Source: Begonia masoniana | Lineage: Eukaryota > Streptophyta > Magnoliopsida > Cucurbitales > Begoniaceae | Length of the DNA stretch: 64,000 bases | Assembly (NCBI GenBank): GCA_022432975.1 | Contig: CM039511.1 | Coordinates: forward strand, 18,998,557-19,062,556 | Direction: 5' to 3' | Shown: positions 10,842-22,670 of the stretch, piece after piece | How the letters are laid out: every line of letters starts with the position of its first letter | How positions within the stretch are numbered: position 1 is the first letter of the stretch | The notes under the pieces: generated by a model | What the model was told of the DNA's origin: nothing | Database searches by the model: none | What the model saw: the letters and a program-made list of their open reading frames with translations, nothing else | Program-made: the position numbers and the translations under genes

Positions 10842-11487
10842 GTGGTGGAAGGTATTTTCTTACTTTATAATTCCAAAGTAAGAATTTTATTTGATTCCGG
10901 AGCAACGTATTCCTTTGTGTTAGCCTCTGTGGTTCATGCTTTGGGATTAGAAATTTTGTCTTTACCTTATGTTTTGAGTGTGGAATCCCTTTTAGGAGGA
11001 AATGTTGCCGTAGATAAAATGTGCAAATTATGTGTTGTGCGGATTAAAGACTATAAGATAATGGCTGATCTTATCGTAATGAAACTTGAATGGCTTGATG
11101 TTATCTTGGGGATAGATTGGCTATCCAAGTACAAAGCAATTATGAATTGTTATCGAAAGAAAATAACAGTATGTCTTCCCCAAGGAGAAAGAATTTCATT
11201 TTATGGTAAGGGAAATTCAATCAGGTACCACTTCCCTCGAACTTCGATTGAGTCCAATGGATGGATAGCTAACCTTTTGTTAGAGCCAGATGGTGATAAC
11301 ATGGTTAACTATATTGAAGTTGTGAATGAGTATTGAATATTTTTCCAGAAGAACCACCTGGATTTCCTCCAAGAAAAGAGATACAATTTTTAATTGAAGT
11401 GTATCCGGGCACAAATCTGATTTCAATTCCTTCTCATCGTATGGCACGAGCAGAATTAAAAGAATTGAAAGTGCAATTGGAGGAATC
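10842..11487 (+). pseudogene. gypsy-1 protease and start of RT linker
   Basis: Aspartic protease with LFDSGATYSFVLAS (active site D-S-G) and the second-half motif [12 protein letters not shown]. The frame differs from gag, so a frameshift lies just before 10842. After a stop at 11334 the linker continues in another frame (FPPRKEIQFLIEVYPGTN, then [11 protein letters not shown]) up to the solo-LTR insertion at 11488. Confidence 0.88.
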
Positions 11488-11997
11488 TGTAACACCCGAG
11501 ATTTTCCTGTAACGCACGTATGTCTTAGGGTAGACGGTTAGGATGGTTGAATAATAAGTGATAAAGGGATAAGAAGTGGATTGGAATTAAGTTATGCAAA
11601 AGAAAGAAGAATGGTGTAAATTCAAAACCAAAACAATTTTGAAAAGTCAAACAACCAATAGGAATTTTTTTGCATTAAATGAATGGGAAAAAGTGGAAAT
11701 GAAAGAAGTGGTTAGTTGGCCATCACGTTGGAGGAAAAAGGGAGTTAAAAAGGAGGGTTAGTTTTGCAAATTTTAAAACCTTGGTGGAGGGAATCAAAAA
11801 GAGAAAAAGTTTAGGTTTTATAAAAATAAGAAAAATGGGTGATTAAATGGCAAAAAAAGCCATCTTCATCCTCCCCAAACTCCATCGAAGTTTGCAGCCA
11901 TTGGAGGGCTTGCTCTCTTCCATTTTCAAGGTGTTTGCAAGGTGATCGAGCAAGCGAGTTATTAGATGAAGTAAAAAATTGAAAGCCGAGCAGTCAG

Positions 11998-13451
11998 GTA
12001 AGTAGTGGAATGTTGTGTTTTGCCTTCGGGCTTACACCATGGAACGGTAGGGATTTGTTTGTTGTTTGGTTGCTCTGTTTCGTTTTAAGTTACGATACGG
12101 TAGGAAATCATTTGTTGTTTGGTTGTTTTGCTTCATTCTGAGTTATGGTACGGTAGGGCATTGTTTGTTGTTTGATTGTTATGTTTCGGTTGAGTAATGG
12201 TTTAGCATTTGGGTGTGGCATTTCAGTGTTTTCAAACTACGAACCCCTAAGTTTCTAGAATGGTAGTGGATGGTGAGCATGAAAGGAAATGTGAGTAGAG
12301 GGAGTCGAGTTGCTCAGTCACGTGAGAGTGACACCCGCAAGGGACTCCATGCGGGTTGCCCAGTCGCGTCAGGGTGCCATTCGCGAGGGACTATGTGAGA
12401 CAGTCGCGTGAGAGTGACACCCGCGAGGGACTCCATGGGAGTTTCCCAGTCGCGTCAGGGTGCCATTCGCGAGGGACTATGTGAGACAGTCGCCCAGTCG
12501 CTGAGAGTGACACCCGCGAGGGACTCCATGGGAGTTGCCCAGTCGCGTCAGGGTGCCATTCGGGAGGGACTATGTGGGACAGTCGTCCAGTCGCGTGAGA
12601 GTGACACCCGCGAGGGACTCCATGGGAGTTGCCCAGTCGTGTCAGGGTGCCATTGGCGAGGGACTATGTGAGACAGTCGCCCAGTCGCGTGAGAGTGACA
12701 CCCGCGAGGGACTCCATGGGAGTTGTCCAGTCGCGTCAGGGTGCCATTCGCGAGGGACTATGTGAGACAGTCACCCAGTCGCGTGAGAGTGACACCCGCG
12801 AGGGACTCCATGGGAGTTGCCCAGTCGCGTCAGAGTGCCGTTCGCGAGGGACTATGTGGGACAGTCGCCCAGTCGCGTGAGAGTGACACCCGCAAGGGAC
12901 TCCATGGGAGTTGCCCAGTCGCGTCAGGGTGCCATTCGCGAGGGACTATGTGAGACAGTCGCCCAGTCGCGTGAGAGTGACACCCGCGAGGGACTCCATG
13001 GGAGTTGCCCAGTCGCGTCAGGGTGCCATTTGCGAGGGACTATGTGGGACAATCGCCCAATCACGTGAGAGTGACACCCGCGAGGAATTCCATGGGAGTT
13101 GCCCAGTCGCGTCAGAGTGCCATTCGCGAGGGACTATGTGAGACAGTCGCCCAGTCGTGTGAGAGTGACACCCGCGAGGGACTCCAGTGGAGTGGCCCAG
13201 TCGCGTTAGGGTGCCATTCGCAAGGGACTAGGTGAGATAGTTGCCCAGTCGTGTTAGAGTGACACTAGCAAATGACTCCATTGGGGGTTGACCCGTTGCA
13301 TTAGGGTGTCATTCGCGAGGGACTATGTGAGAGAGCAGCAGAGTGTATAGACACTGCATGTTAGGGTTGAGTCGAGCATTTAGTGTGTATTGTGCATTAT
13401 TTCCCTACTTGCTAAGCATTAGGCTTATTTTTTTATGTTCTATGGTGTAGG
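11998..13451 (+). other. Conserved LTR module: GTAAGT, hairpin, long-range stem, repeat loop (copy 1)
   Basis: GTAAGT at 11998-12003. Hairpin a is GCC-TTCG-GGC at 12022-12031. The stem 5' strand CTTACACCATGGAAC (12031-12045) pairs with GTTCTATGGTGTAGG (13437-13451), with two transition mismatches that could be wobble pairs in RNA. Hairpin b is TAAGC-ATTAG-GCTTA at 13413-13427. The loop holds the 94-bp repeats. It looks like an intron with ends GT at 11998 and AG at 13450; this is inference. Confidence 0.65.
12316..13335 (+). repeat. 94-bp tandem repeat, about 11 copies
   Basis: Exact 94-bp spacing of GAGAGTGACACCCGC from 12410 to 13256. Each unit is a dimer of two related halves of about 47 bp (both begin CAGTCGCGT and share CGAGGGACT). 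94 is not a multiple of three, so short open frames recur in staggered form and are not genes. Confidence 0.97.
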
Positions 13452-14153
13452 TGACGTGGATTACAGGTGAGGTAGACGAGACCACCGAGGATTAGGCCGC
13501 AATCGGAGGAGTACGGAGTCCGCCGGTGCAGGCTATTTGTCGGGGCGTCTGGACCACTGTCTTTCTTCGGGTATTTTGTGGGAATGTTATAGATAGTTTT
13601 GTGGTGGTTTTGTAAGAATTTTGGTTTGAAATAACTTAGATGAAGTGGAAGATTTAGTACGTGTATTTGTAAATGTTTCGTAATTATTTTTAAAGTTTTT
13701 GAGTCGGTGGTATTGTGGAGATTGGTTGTCGTATTTGGGAATTTGAAATATATATTTTCGGGTTTTATTTGTAGGTTTTTGGTTTAAATAAATTTAGGCG
13801 TTACGCCGCCCGTTTTGATTTTAAAGTAATAATGTCGGGTTTATGTTCGCTATTTTTCTCATTACCCGTTTTAACTCGGTTTCTAAAATTTTTACGGGAC
13901 TTGAAGATTTGGGAGTCGGGGAGATATGGTTAAAGTTTCGGGATTTTTGGAGGTGTTCAAAGTGACGAAAAGTGTAGAAAAGTGAGGAAAGGTTAAAACA
14001 GGCATTTTTAAAGGTTTTTGGTTGAGAAAAACCCGAGCCGGCCCGATCGATCGGGCCCGGGGCGCGATCGATCGTGGTCGGGATGTTTTTGGGTGAAAAT
14101 AGCCCGAGCGTGCCCGATCGATCGGGCAAAATCACGATCGATCGCGGCTGGGC

Positions 14154-14265
14154 ATGCACGGGGCGCGCCCAGCGCGCACGCGACGTGCTGCCAGCGCGCG
14201 AGCGGAGCGCTACCCCGGCGCGCGCGGCGCCCAGCGCGCGCCCAGCGCGCGCCCAGCGTTCCTTT
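14154..14265. other. GCGC-rich, CpG-dense block
   Basis: More than ten GCGC tetramers in about 110 bp, including repeated CAGCGCGCGCC units, within otherwise AT-rich DNA. It follows two pairs of CGATCGATCG palindromes (about 14043-14075 and 14113-14146). Confidence 0.85.
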
Positions 14266-14504
14266 TGAGCCAAAAATTCGTTTTTCTTCAAATTTTTCCC
14301 GATTTCTACAATGTTTTGACCCGACATTTTCCGATGTATTTTAAACGTATTTTGGGCCCGTTTTTCAATAAATTTCGAGGGTTCGAAAGACCTAAAAACC
14401 GAGTCGAAAAATTTATGAAAATTCTTTTAAACGTCGTTTTAAATGTGAGATTGGTTAGCAATGTGACGCACCGAGCCGGGGCGGGTTCGGGGCGTTACAG
14501 AATC

Positions 14505-15777
14505 GTTGGAGAAAGGATTTATACGAGCTAGCACATCTCCATCGGGTGCTTCAGCTTTGTTCGTAAAAAAGAAAGATGACACTTTGAGGATGTGCATTGA
14601 CTATCGAAAATTGAATAGAGTAACAGTGAAGAACAAGTACCCACTTCCTCGGATTGATGATATGTTTGATCAGTTGAGAGACTCATGTTGGTTCTCAAAG
14701 ATTGACTTGAGATCTAGATACCATCAACTAAAAATTCGAGAAGAAGATATTTAGAAAACTACTTTCAGAACTTGCTATGGTCGTTACAAGTTCTTGGTAA
14801 TGCCCTTCAGTTTGACGAATGCACCAGCAGCATTTATGGATTTGATGAACAGAGTGTTCAGACCGTGTCTGGATAGCTTTGTGATTGTGTTCATAGATGA
14901 CATCTTGGTATATTCCTCTTTGAAACAAGATTATGAGAAACACATGCATTGTGTTTTGAGCTTGTTGAGGCAACACCAATTGTATGCCAAGTTGAGTAAA
15001 TGTGAATTCTGACTGGAAGAAGTTAAATTTCTAGGGCATGTGATTTTAAAGAAGGGTATTGTTGTTGATCCTTCAGAGACCGAAGCAGTGCAAAGTTGGG
15101 AACAACCCAAGTCAGTTTCTGAGATAAGAAGTTTTTTGGGATTGGCCGGATATTATAGAAGATTTGTGGAAGGCTTCTCCAAAAGTTTGATGTCATTGAA
15201 TCAGTTAACCAAAAAGAGTATGAAGTATGAATGTGATGACAAATGCGAAGTACCTTTTCAATTGTTGAAAAGAAACCTAGTGTCTCCATCGATTCTCATA
15301 ATTCCAGAAAGAGGAAAAGGTTATGTGGTTTATTGTGATGCATCATTGAATGGTTTGGGATGCGTTTTGATGTAAAATGATAATGTAGTTGCCTATGGTT
15401 CAAGGCAATTGAAATCGCTTGAAAGAAATTATCTGGTTTACGATCTGGAGCTTCTTGCAGTAGTATTTGCTTTAAAGCATTTGAGGTATTGTTTGTATAG
15501 CAAGACATTTGAAGTATTTTCCAATCACAAAAGTCTAAAGCATTTATTTACTAAGAAGGAGTTGAATCAGAGGCAAAGACGTTGGATGGAATTCTTGCAG
15601 AATTATGACTATACACTCCAGTACCATCTAGGAAAAGCTAATGTGGTTGCAGATGCTTTGAGCAGAAAATCTAGAGTGATGGCAGCTAGCATTGGCATTA
15701 AAGAATATGAAATGTGGGCTGAGGTTGATCAATTCAATTTGCAATTGAGGGAAGGCAATGAACTGGTATACCTTTAA
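14505..15777 (+). pseudogene. gypsy-1 reverse transcriptase and RNase H
   Basis: Continues the pol frame after the solo LTR. RT blocks are [48 protein letters not shown] and the intact catalytic FIDDILVYS near 14895. RNase H follows with YCDASLNGLGCVLM, LELLAVVFALKHLRY and VVADALSRKS. Stops in the same frame occur at 14752-14754, 15010-15012 and 15373-15375, and the frame closes at 15777. The catalytic motifs survive but the stops rule out a full protein. Confidence 0.92.
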
Positions 15778-16570
15778 AATGTCAATGTGAGACCCAATTA
15801 TGGAGGCACAAGATAATAGTGTTGAAATAGCGAGCTGAAAACAAAGATCGAACCAAAAGAAGTTAAAATTTTTTCCAGGGATATCAACTCGAGAGTAAGA
15901 TATCAAGGTCGTCTAGTGATTCCAGATGACCAGGAATTGAAGGAAGAGATATTGAAAGAACATCCTCAAAATTTGCCATCCACCCTAGAAAGAACAAAAT
16001 GTACCAAAACATGAAGAAACAATATTGGTGGAAAGGAAGAGAGCTGAAATCGTCAGATTTGTTTCCAAATGCATGACCTGTCAAATAATTAAAGCAGATC
16101 ATAAGAAACAAGCAGGATTGCTCGTTCCATTACCAGTAGCAGAATGGAAATGAGAATTTATCACGATGGATTTTGTGACGGGATTACCTAAATCGTCGAA
16201 AGAAAATGATACTGTTTGGGTAATAGTGGATCGACTTACCAAATCGAGTTACTTTTTACCCATGCGCAGTACTTATTCGATTGACCAGGTCAGTAAATTG
16301 CATGTAAAAGAAATTGTCAAATTGCATGGTGTGCCTATTTCCACAGTTTCAGATCGAGATCCAAGATTTACTTCGAGATTCTGGCAAGGTTTGCAAAAAG
16401 CTATGGATACAAGGTTAGATCTCAGTACAACTTATCACCCACAAACCAATGGCCAATCTGAGAGGACAATCCAAACTCAAGAAGATATGCTACGAGCATG
16501 TGTCGTTGATTTTCAAGGGAGTTGGAAAGATTACATACATTTGGCAGAATTTACCTACAATAATAGCTAC
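15778..16570 (+). pseudogene. gypsy-1 integrase, N-terminal and core part
   Basis: The zinc-binding region is badly frameshifted (fragments around 15940-16090). The core is clear from 16166: MDFVTGLPKSSKENDTVWVI, then SDRDPRFTSRFWQ and [16 protein letters not shown], so the D, D and E positions are kept. It is cut at 16571 by the second solo LTR within AEFTYNNSY. Integrase would join the DNA copy to the genome; here it is split and out of frame with RT. Confidence 0.9.
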
Positions 16571-16832
16571 TGTAATACCCCGTAAAATTTTTAGCGATTT
16601 AAGTTAATAAATTGGTTGAACTAATCGGTTAATTAATTTGTGTTCGGATATTCTAATTGGAGAACTTAAGCTGTATATGGGGTAAGGGTCAGTTTACGAA
16701 AAATTTATAATTGAAAGATAAAATTTAATGAGGTTTTGATGAGGCCAAAAGTACAGGAGGGCAAAACGGTAAATAATATTATTAATATGTTAATAGGAAA
16801 TAGTTTTTTTTTTTTATTATTAGTTTTTTTTA

Positions 16833-16867
16833 AACGACAGAATGGCTTCGAAAGCCATTCTGTCGTT
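16833..16867 (+). other. Perfect 16-bp hairpin in LTR
   Basis: AACGACAGAATGGCTT, loop CGA, then the exact reverse complement. It lies just after long T tracts. Equivalent hairpins with different arm sequence occur at 29498-29529, 32289-32325 and 39242-39278. Confidence 0.9.
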
Positions 16868-17744
16868 CGAGTGTCGAAGACCCGAACAGGGGAGGGGGGG
16901 TGCGAGCGGAGAGCCGCAACCGGCAGTCTCTTCACCGCATTTTTCCGACGTTCTCCGGGCAGACAACGTTGGCGATTCTAGGGCTGCCATTTCCGGCCGT
17001 CTTCGCACACAGGACCGAACAATAAGTCCCCTTTTTGCCCTGTTTTCGGTTCTGTTCGTGGCCGAGGGTGGCGAGCTCGTTTGAGCTCAGATCGCCAGTC
17101 GATTTTAGGAGTTCTCGGCATGAATTTGCCGACCCTTGGACCAGCAATGGTCGCCGAGCTATGAGGAGCTCAATTTGAGCGAAAAACAGAGAACTCCCAA
17201 TATGTGTTCTTCGGTTTTTCTTGTGTAAAGCCTTAGGGTTTTGTTAGATTATTCTAATTAGTTGTAAGGGTGGTTGATTGGTGAGCAATTGGATGAAATT
17301 TGATGAAAACCTGAGATGGGGAGAATTTTCGATTTAGGGTAGTTTCGGGTTTGTTGTTTTTCACCTAGCTACGGCCATTCGTTTTGAATTTCCTTTTTAG
17401 TAGGTTAAACTAGGTTGTTAGGGGAGTACGTGGTTGCTGGAATCGTTCAATTTCGATAACCGACGCAAAAGTTACGCGCGTCTGAAATTTCGGGTCGATT
17501 TTTATCGAACCCAAATTAGTGGCCCGTTTAGTTAGGTTTTAATTGGGTTAGGCTAGAAATAGTAGTTTGAGAGTAAATTGGTAAATGTAAGCTTGATTTT
17601 AATGAAGTTTGAATATTTGTCGTAGGTCGAGCCGTAGGTGGATGAGGAACCGAGCATCTTCAGCGAGCTAGGACGCCAGGTAAGTGATAGTGTGGTTGAG
17701 AATGTTTGAGAGTCACCCAGAAGGGCCTACACCACAGTTGTTTG

Positions 17745-18780
17745 CTTGTTGTGAGTCGTGTGTATGCCGTGAGTGGTCTGTATGCGATGTGTGTGTGTGG
17801 TGGCCATAGGTACGTGTGTGACGTGATGTGGAGGTGAAGTCGCGTTAGTTGGTCATGGTATGTAGGTTGGGAGTCGTAGGTACGTGTGTGAAGTGATGTG
17901 GATGTGAAGTCATCGTTAGTTGGTCATGGTATGCAGGTTGTGAGTCGTAGGTATGTGTGTGACGTGATGTGGAGATGAGGTCGCGTTAGTTGGTCATGGA
18001 ATGCAGGTTGGGGGTCATAGGTACGTGCGTGAAGTGATGTGGATGTGAAGTCATCGTTAGTGGTATGTTGTGAGTCATGTGTAGGTTGTGGGCCAGCTTT
18101 GCATAGGTTGTGAGTTCTGTGTAGGTTGTGGGCTAGTTGTGGGTAGGTTGTAAGTCCTGTGCAGGTTGTGGGCCATCTCTGCATACGTGGTGAGTCTGGT
18201 GAGGTTGTGGGTCAGTTGTGCGTAGGTTGTTGGTTTGGTGAGCCTTGTGTGTGTTGTGGCCATATGTACGTATGTGTATGTGTAGTCGTTGTTAGTTGTA
18301 TGTTGTGAGTCTTGTGTGTGTTATGGCCATATGTACGTATGTGTATGTGTAGTCATTGTTCGTTGTATGTTGTGAGTCTTGCATCCGTTGCGGGTTGCGG
18401 GTTGTGGGTACGGATGTGGACGAGAAGTTGTCGTTAGTTGGGCATGTCGTGTAGGTTGTGAATCCTATGTAGGTTGTGGGGTAGTTTTGTGTAGGTTGTG
18501 AATCTTGTGTAGGTCGTGGGCTAGTTGTGTGTATGTTATGAGTCTTGTGCAGGTTATGGATTAATGACAAATATGTTACGGGTCTTGTACTGGTTGTGGG
18601 TTAGTGGCACGTATGTTAGGAGTCTTGTGCAGGCAGTAGGTGAGTTGTACGTCAGTTGTGAGTTTTGTGCACGTTATGGGTTGTAGGCACGTTTGTGATG
18701 TGATGCGTATGTGGAGTCGTTGTTAATTGATTGTGATGCGTATGTGGAGTTGTAATTAGTTGATTATGGTCAGCATGCAT
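17745..18780 (+). repeat. Degenerate TG-rich tandem repeats
   Basis: Repeated GTGAGTC, GTAGGTTGTG and GTACGTGTGTGACGTGATG blocks. The longer units recur roughly every 75-130 bp early on; later units are shorter. Open frames on the minus strand here are repeat artefacts. Confidence 0.85.
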
Positions 18781-18857
18781 CATGTTTTAAAAGCTACGCA
18801 AAATGTTTTGAGTATGTTTTCAAGCACGGAGGGAGAGTAGTGGAGGTGAGGTATGGT

Positions 18858-19215
18858 ACGGACAGGCGACAGTGGGTTGGAGTGTGGCTGTGGGCCCCGC
18901 TTCCGGGACAAGCTGGAGCGGTGGCGACGTGCTGGTGGTAGTGCGGTGTATTTGCCGACTGCCCGGACGGTTGCACTTCGAGTCGAGATAGTGACTGGAC
19001 CCCGTTCCTGGAGGAACCGTGACGGCGGTGACGTGCTGGTAAACAGTGCGGTGTACGGACCGACTGCCCGGTGCAGTTGCATTTCGAGTCGGGACAGGGG
19101 GGTTTTGGGTGTGACTTATGGACCCCATTCCTGGAGGAACTGGGACAGTGGTGACGTGCCGGTAAACAGTGCGGTGTACGGACTGACTGCCCGATGCGGT
19201 TACATTCCAAACCTC
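18858..19215 (+). repeat. Three GC-rich tandem units of about 107-123 bp
   Basis: GTGCGGTGTA recurs at about 18939, 19046 and 19169 in similar surroundings (GACTGCCCG, TTCCTGGAGGAAC). Confidence 0.85.
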
Positions 19216-19881
19216 GGTGAGATACGATGCGGAGAGATGTTGACAACGTGTGTAGAGACCTGCATGTGTTAGGATTGCATAACCAGTTTTCTTGCTTCAA
19301 GTTTATTTTTCAGCACTTTACTTGTAAGCTTTGAGGCTACGGTGTGTTCTGTGGTGTAGGTACTGCTGAGCTGGTGGGTGTGTACCAAGAGTCTGACTAG
19401 GAGTAGGTGACAGTTGGTGGCGTGCGACCAGGGCCCCGGTTGATGACAGTGTTAGGGCGACTCGACCCAGGGGGAGCTGTAGCATGGTGTTGATAGGGAG
19501 TAGGACTTTTTGTCTTTTGTGGGGGTATTTGTATTTGTTGTATATAGTCATAGTTATGGGTGATATGTCGCCCTATACTGTGGACTTTCTTCACTTAGGA
19601 ATGTTAGTATTTTAGTTCCCTCTTTACTGTTATTTGGAGATTTCGCATGCCGTATGTTGGATAGTTGATTAGTAGTATTCTGGATTGGTTGGGATTTATT
19701 CGTTTGCAGGTATTTAGCATTTTGGGGGCGCCATTTTCAGGTGTTACTCTGCCGAAATTTTTGGGGAGGACGCCGTGGTGCTTAATGGTTAGGATTAAGG
19801 GGAATTAGTAAGTCGTTTAGCTCAGAGTAGTCCCTGTAGCGAACCGAGAATCCGGGTGGGTTTTCGGGGCGTTACAGCTAC

Positions 19882-20520
19882 CAAGTAAGTATCAGTATGA
19901 CACAATTTGAATCACTGTATGGGAGGCCTTGCAGATCTCCTTTGTGCTGGACCGAGATAGGTGAAACAGTATTATTGGGACCTGACTTGGTAAAAGAAAC
20001 CAACAAAAAGATCAAACTCATTTGACAACGATTGGAAACTGCTCACAGTCGTCAGAAGAGTTATGTTGATAGACGAAGACGACCACTTGAATTTAATGAG
20101 GGTGATCATGTGTTTATCAAGGTAAAATCACATCAGAGTTTGAGTAAATTTTGAAAGGGTGGCAAATTATCTTCGAGGTTTGTCGGACCTTTTAGGATAT
20201 TATAAAGGATTGGTCCTGTGGTTTATAAAATTGCACTACCTCCTCAATTGGTGGGAATCTATGATGTATTTCATATTTCAATGTTGAGGAAATATGAACC
20301 TGATCTCTCTCGTGTTCTAGATTAGACTGAATTGAAACTGCAACCAGATATGGCAATGGTGGAAGAACCTGTCGCTCTTTTGGATTCACAAGATAAAGTG
20401 CTAAGGAATAAAGTGATTCCAATTGTCAAAATCTTATGGAAGAGAAGAGGAGTCGAAAAAGCTACGTGGAAGCTAAAAAGTGAAATTAGATAAAAGTACC
20501 CCCAGCTTTTTGAAAAATAA
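19882..20520 (+). pseudogene. gypsy-1 integrase C-terminus and chromodomain-like end
   Basis: Resumes the integrase after the insertion: FESLYGRPCRSPLCW, SRQKSYVDRRRRPLEF, GPVVYKIALPP, VFHISMLRKY, then the chromodomain-like block LRNKVIPIVKILWKRRGVEK up to YPQLF and a stop at 20518. The chromodomain places it with chromoviruses, probably the Tekay/Del group. Several in-frame stops are present. The noncoding purine tract and 3' LTR follow. Confidence 0.88.
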
Positions 20521-20991
20521 GTTAGAAGTAAATTTCGGGACGAAATTTTATTAACAGGGGAAGAATGTAATGGTTCGAACTTTTATTATATTTTGGTCAA
20601 TGATGTAATAAAAGATATTTTATATGAAAAAAAAATGTAAATATAAGCCGTATTAAAGAAATGATACATCAAGAGGAAAAATTTGACATACAATTTATTT
20701 TAAGCACATAGTAATTTATGTTAAATTATGATTGATTATTAGTAGTGAGAATTTTATTATAGTCTAGTTAATTAGATGAAGAATTGAAAGGTCAACTTAA
20801 GGGAAAAAAAAAACAAATGGGATTAACCATTAGTTAAGAAAGAGATAAGTGAAAATTACTTTAACTCAGTGATGACACCTCATGAGTTTTGTACCTACCT
20901 CCCTACTATTTTTATTAATTGAAGTTAAATGCCAATTGAAGTTCAAACACCCACTTTATTCACTCTCCCTCTTCCTGATGCCCTAGATCCA

Positions 20992-20996
<5 letters not shown>

Positions 20997-21037
<41 letters not shown>
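20997..21037. repeat. (CT)n microsatellite
   Basis: About 40 bp of uninterrupted CT within the gypsy-1 3' LTR. Confidence 0.97.
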
Positions 21038-21040
<3 letters not shown>

Positions 21041-21334
21041 CTCGTTCCCTCTCTGAAGCTTCCCACGAAACTCTCTGTCTTTCCCTCCGAAGATTAAAGG
21101 TAAGGTGGATTTTTTCATTAAGGTTTATGAAATTTTATTGGTTAAATGTTGAAGAAGTGTTTATTTTGTTGAGTTTTGTTGATGATTGATGAACTTGAAA
21201 TGAATACCCGAAAAATTTATTTTCAATACTTAACTTCTTAGCTTGGTTGATGTATAATCTGATTGTAAAACTTATTTATGGGTTAAAATGGAAGAAATTA
21301 TCAAATTATACAAGTATGTTTAAAAAATGGGGGG

Positions 21335-22670
21335 GACAGGGCAGTTCTGGTCTGGTGAAATTGGTTCAATCAAATGGTTCTCAATTGATAAATGGTTTTG
21401 GCATGTTAAAGTAGACTCATTTTGTGAACTATAGGCTTTAGAATTGATGCAATTGGATAAGTATATTTAACGATATGATTTTTCAAAGTTGAGGCAAAAA
21501 CTGTAAAGAGTATTCTGGAAAATTTCAGTTTTAGTATTTTTAGCCTAATCTAACGGTCTTCAATGGTTAAAAGGTTTTGACATGTTAAAGTAGACATCTT
21601 GAGTGAGCTTTGAGATTTAGAATTGAATCATTTGGATATATATACATTGAGTTATGGATTTTTGAAGTCAATGCAATATATTGGTCATATTCCGATTTTA
21701 ATCCAAGAGATGGTTAAATGGGTTATATTATCTTCAAAACCATTATGATTTGGATGCTAATAGTGTAATGTATGTGTTATAGGTTTTCAAGTTACAAATA
21801 TTATTAATCAAATTGCTATCAATTGTGCTAATGACATAAGGTAAGTAAATCTGTTGTTTAGAATAGTTAGTTTATGCTTTATTACATTATTAGGTGGAGA
21901 TAGTTTAAATTTCTGCTTTGGTTCTAGATAGATTTAGAAATTATTATGATTGGTTAAGATTGGATGGATTGAAGTAATTAATTGATATCGTTTTATACAA
22001 ATTGGATAATGAATTGTGAAAATTATTTATTTCCGATTTTATTGAAATATTAAAATGTAAAATTTTAAAAATGAGGTTTACGTTGAATTGAATATATTGG
22101 TTTTAAATATCAATTGCATGGGTGAGTTGCGTTATTTTAAACATGCATAGCATTGACTTTATAAATGATAAGTGTGTATTTTTCACACTTAATTGTATTT
22201 TTTTATACTTGATTCGATTGGTTTTTCTCAAGTGTTTAAGAGAATTTGACATTTTTGGTGTAAATGCACAGATAAAATGAAATAGAGCAGGTTGGAGTTT
22301 CAACAAAGAGAATTGAATGATTCTGTTGCATCACGGGGTAAAACGAGACAATTGAGAAGGCAAACCCAAAGCAGTGCCAATCGGTCGCTAGATTTGAGCG
22401 ATTGATCGGCTAAAACACCAAAAATTGACAAAGATGGAGCAGAAACCAGAAGCTATGCTGATCGATTGGCACAATGTGAGCGATCAATCGGCTAAACATG
22501 AGAAAAATCAAAGTTTAAGAGAAACAAGAAGAAGAAGCACCGATCGGTCGCCACATATTGGCTGATCGATCGACCAAAGTGTTAAAAAATTGAGAGTTGA
22601 AGATGTTTGAGCAGAAGGAGTGCCGATCGGTCGGCTACTGTGCGCCAATCGATCGACTGTCGAGAACGGG
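21335..22670 (+). repeat. Tandem duplication, copy 1 (about 1.34 kb)
   Basis: Begins GACAGGGCAGTTCTGG. It includes gypsy-1 LTR sequence and, from 22166 (TGATAAGTGTG), the first 500 bp of the Athila/Tat-like LTR with its palindrome pairs. Copy 2 starts directly after, at about 22668. Confidence 0.85.

Larger units (their letters stand above)
11488..14499 (+). mobile_element. Solo LTR of a gypsy chromovirus, TSD GAATC
   Basis: Starts TGTAACACCCGAG, ends GGGGCGTTACA, and is flanked by GAATC at 11483-11487 and 14500-14504. It splits the gypsy-1 RT N-terminus. It holds no coding sequence. Inside are a GTAAGT site at 11998, the structured module described separately, a 94-bp tandem array, CGATCGATCG palindromes at about 14040-14150 and a GCGC-rich block. 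It is homologous to the LTR at 27308-29802. At 3.0 kb it is long for an LTR, and the tandem array accounts for about a third of it. Confidence 0.93.
17680..19360 (+). other. Conserved LTR module (copy 2)
   Basis: GTAAGT at 17680-17685. Hairpin a is CCC-AGAA-GGG at about 17716-17725. The stem CCTACACCACAG (17726-17737) pairs perfectly with CTGTGGTGTAGG (19349-19360). Hairpin b (about 19324-19340) is the one copy where pairing is poor. The loop contains TG-rich and GC-rich tandem repeats. Confidence 0.65.
16571..19876 (+). mobile_element. Solo LTR of a gypsy chromovirus (family A type), TSD GCTAC
   Basis: Starts TGTAATACCCCG, ends GGGGCGTTACA, and is flanked by GCTAC at 16566-16570 and 19877-19881. 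The middle is homologous to the gypsy-A LTRs: hairpin next to T-runs, GAGCTC-rich leader, GGACGCCAGGTAAGT, and GTGTTCTGTGGTGTAGGTAC. It has no coding content. It separates the gypsy-1 integrase core from its C-terminus. Confidence 0.93.

Noticed and set aside
12408..13235. Seven overlapping plus-strand open frames of 76-87 codons
   Set aside because: They are the same 94-bp tandem repeat read in shifting frames; the spacing of the starts equals the repeat length.
12316..13335. Tandem repeats as a CRISPR-like array
   Set aside because: Units are contiguous without unique spacers, in plant nuclear transposon DNA.
11998..13451. The stem strands as terminal inverted repeats of a MITE inserted in LTRs
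   Set aside because: The position next to GTAAGT and the internal hairpins are the same in all ten copies, arm sequences differ by LTR family, and no target duplication flanks the arms. It remains the main alternative to test.
13821..14344. Long arginine- and alanine-rich open frames on both strands near 14.0-14.3 kb
   Set aside because: They come from a GC-rich LTR block with few stop codons in any frame; no recognisable domain and both strands are equally open.
18780..19300. Open frames of 100-168 codons on the minus strand and 139 on the plus strand
   Set aside because: Low-complexity repeats inside a solo LTR; no domain and no start context.
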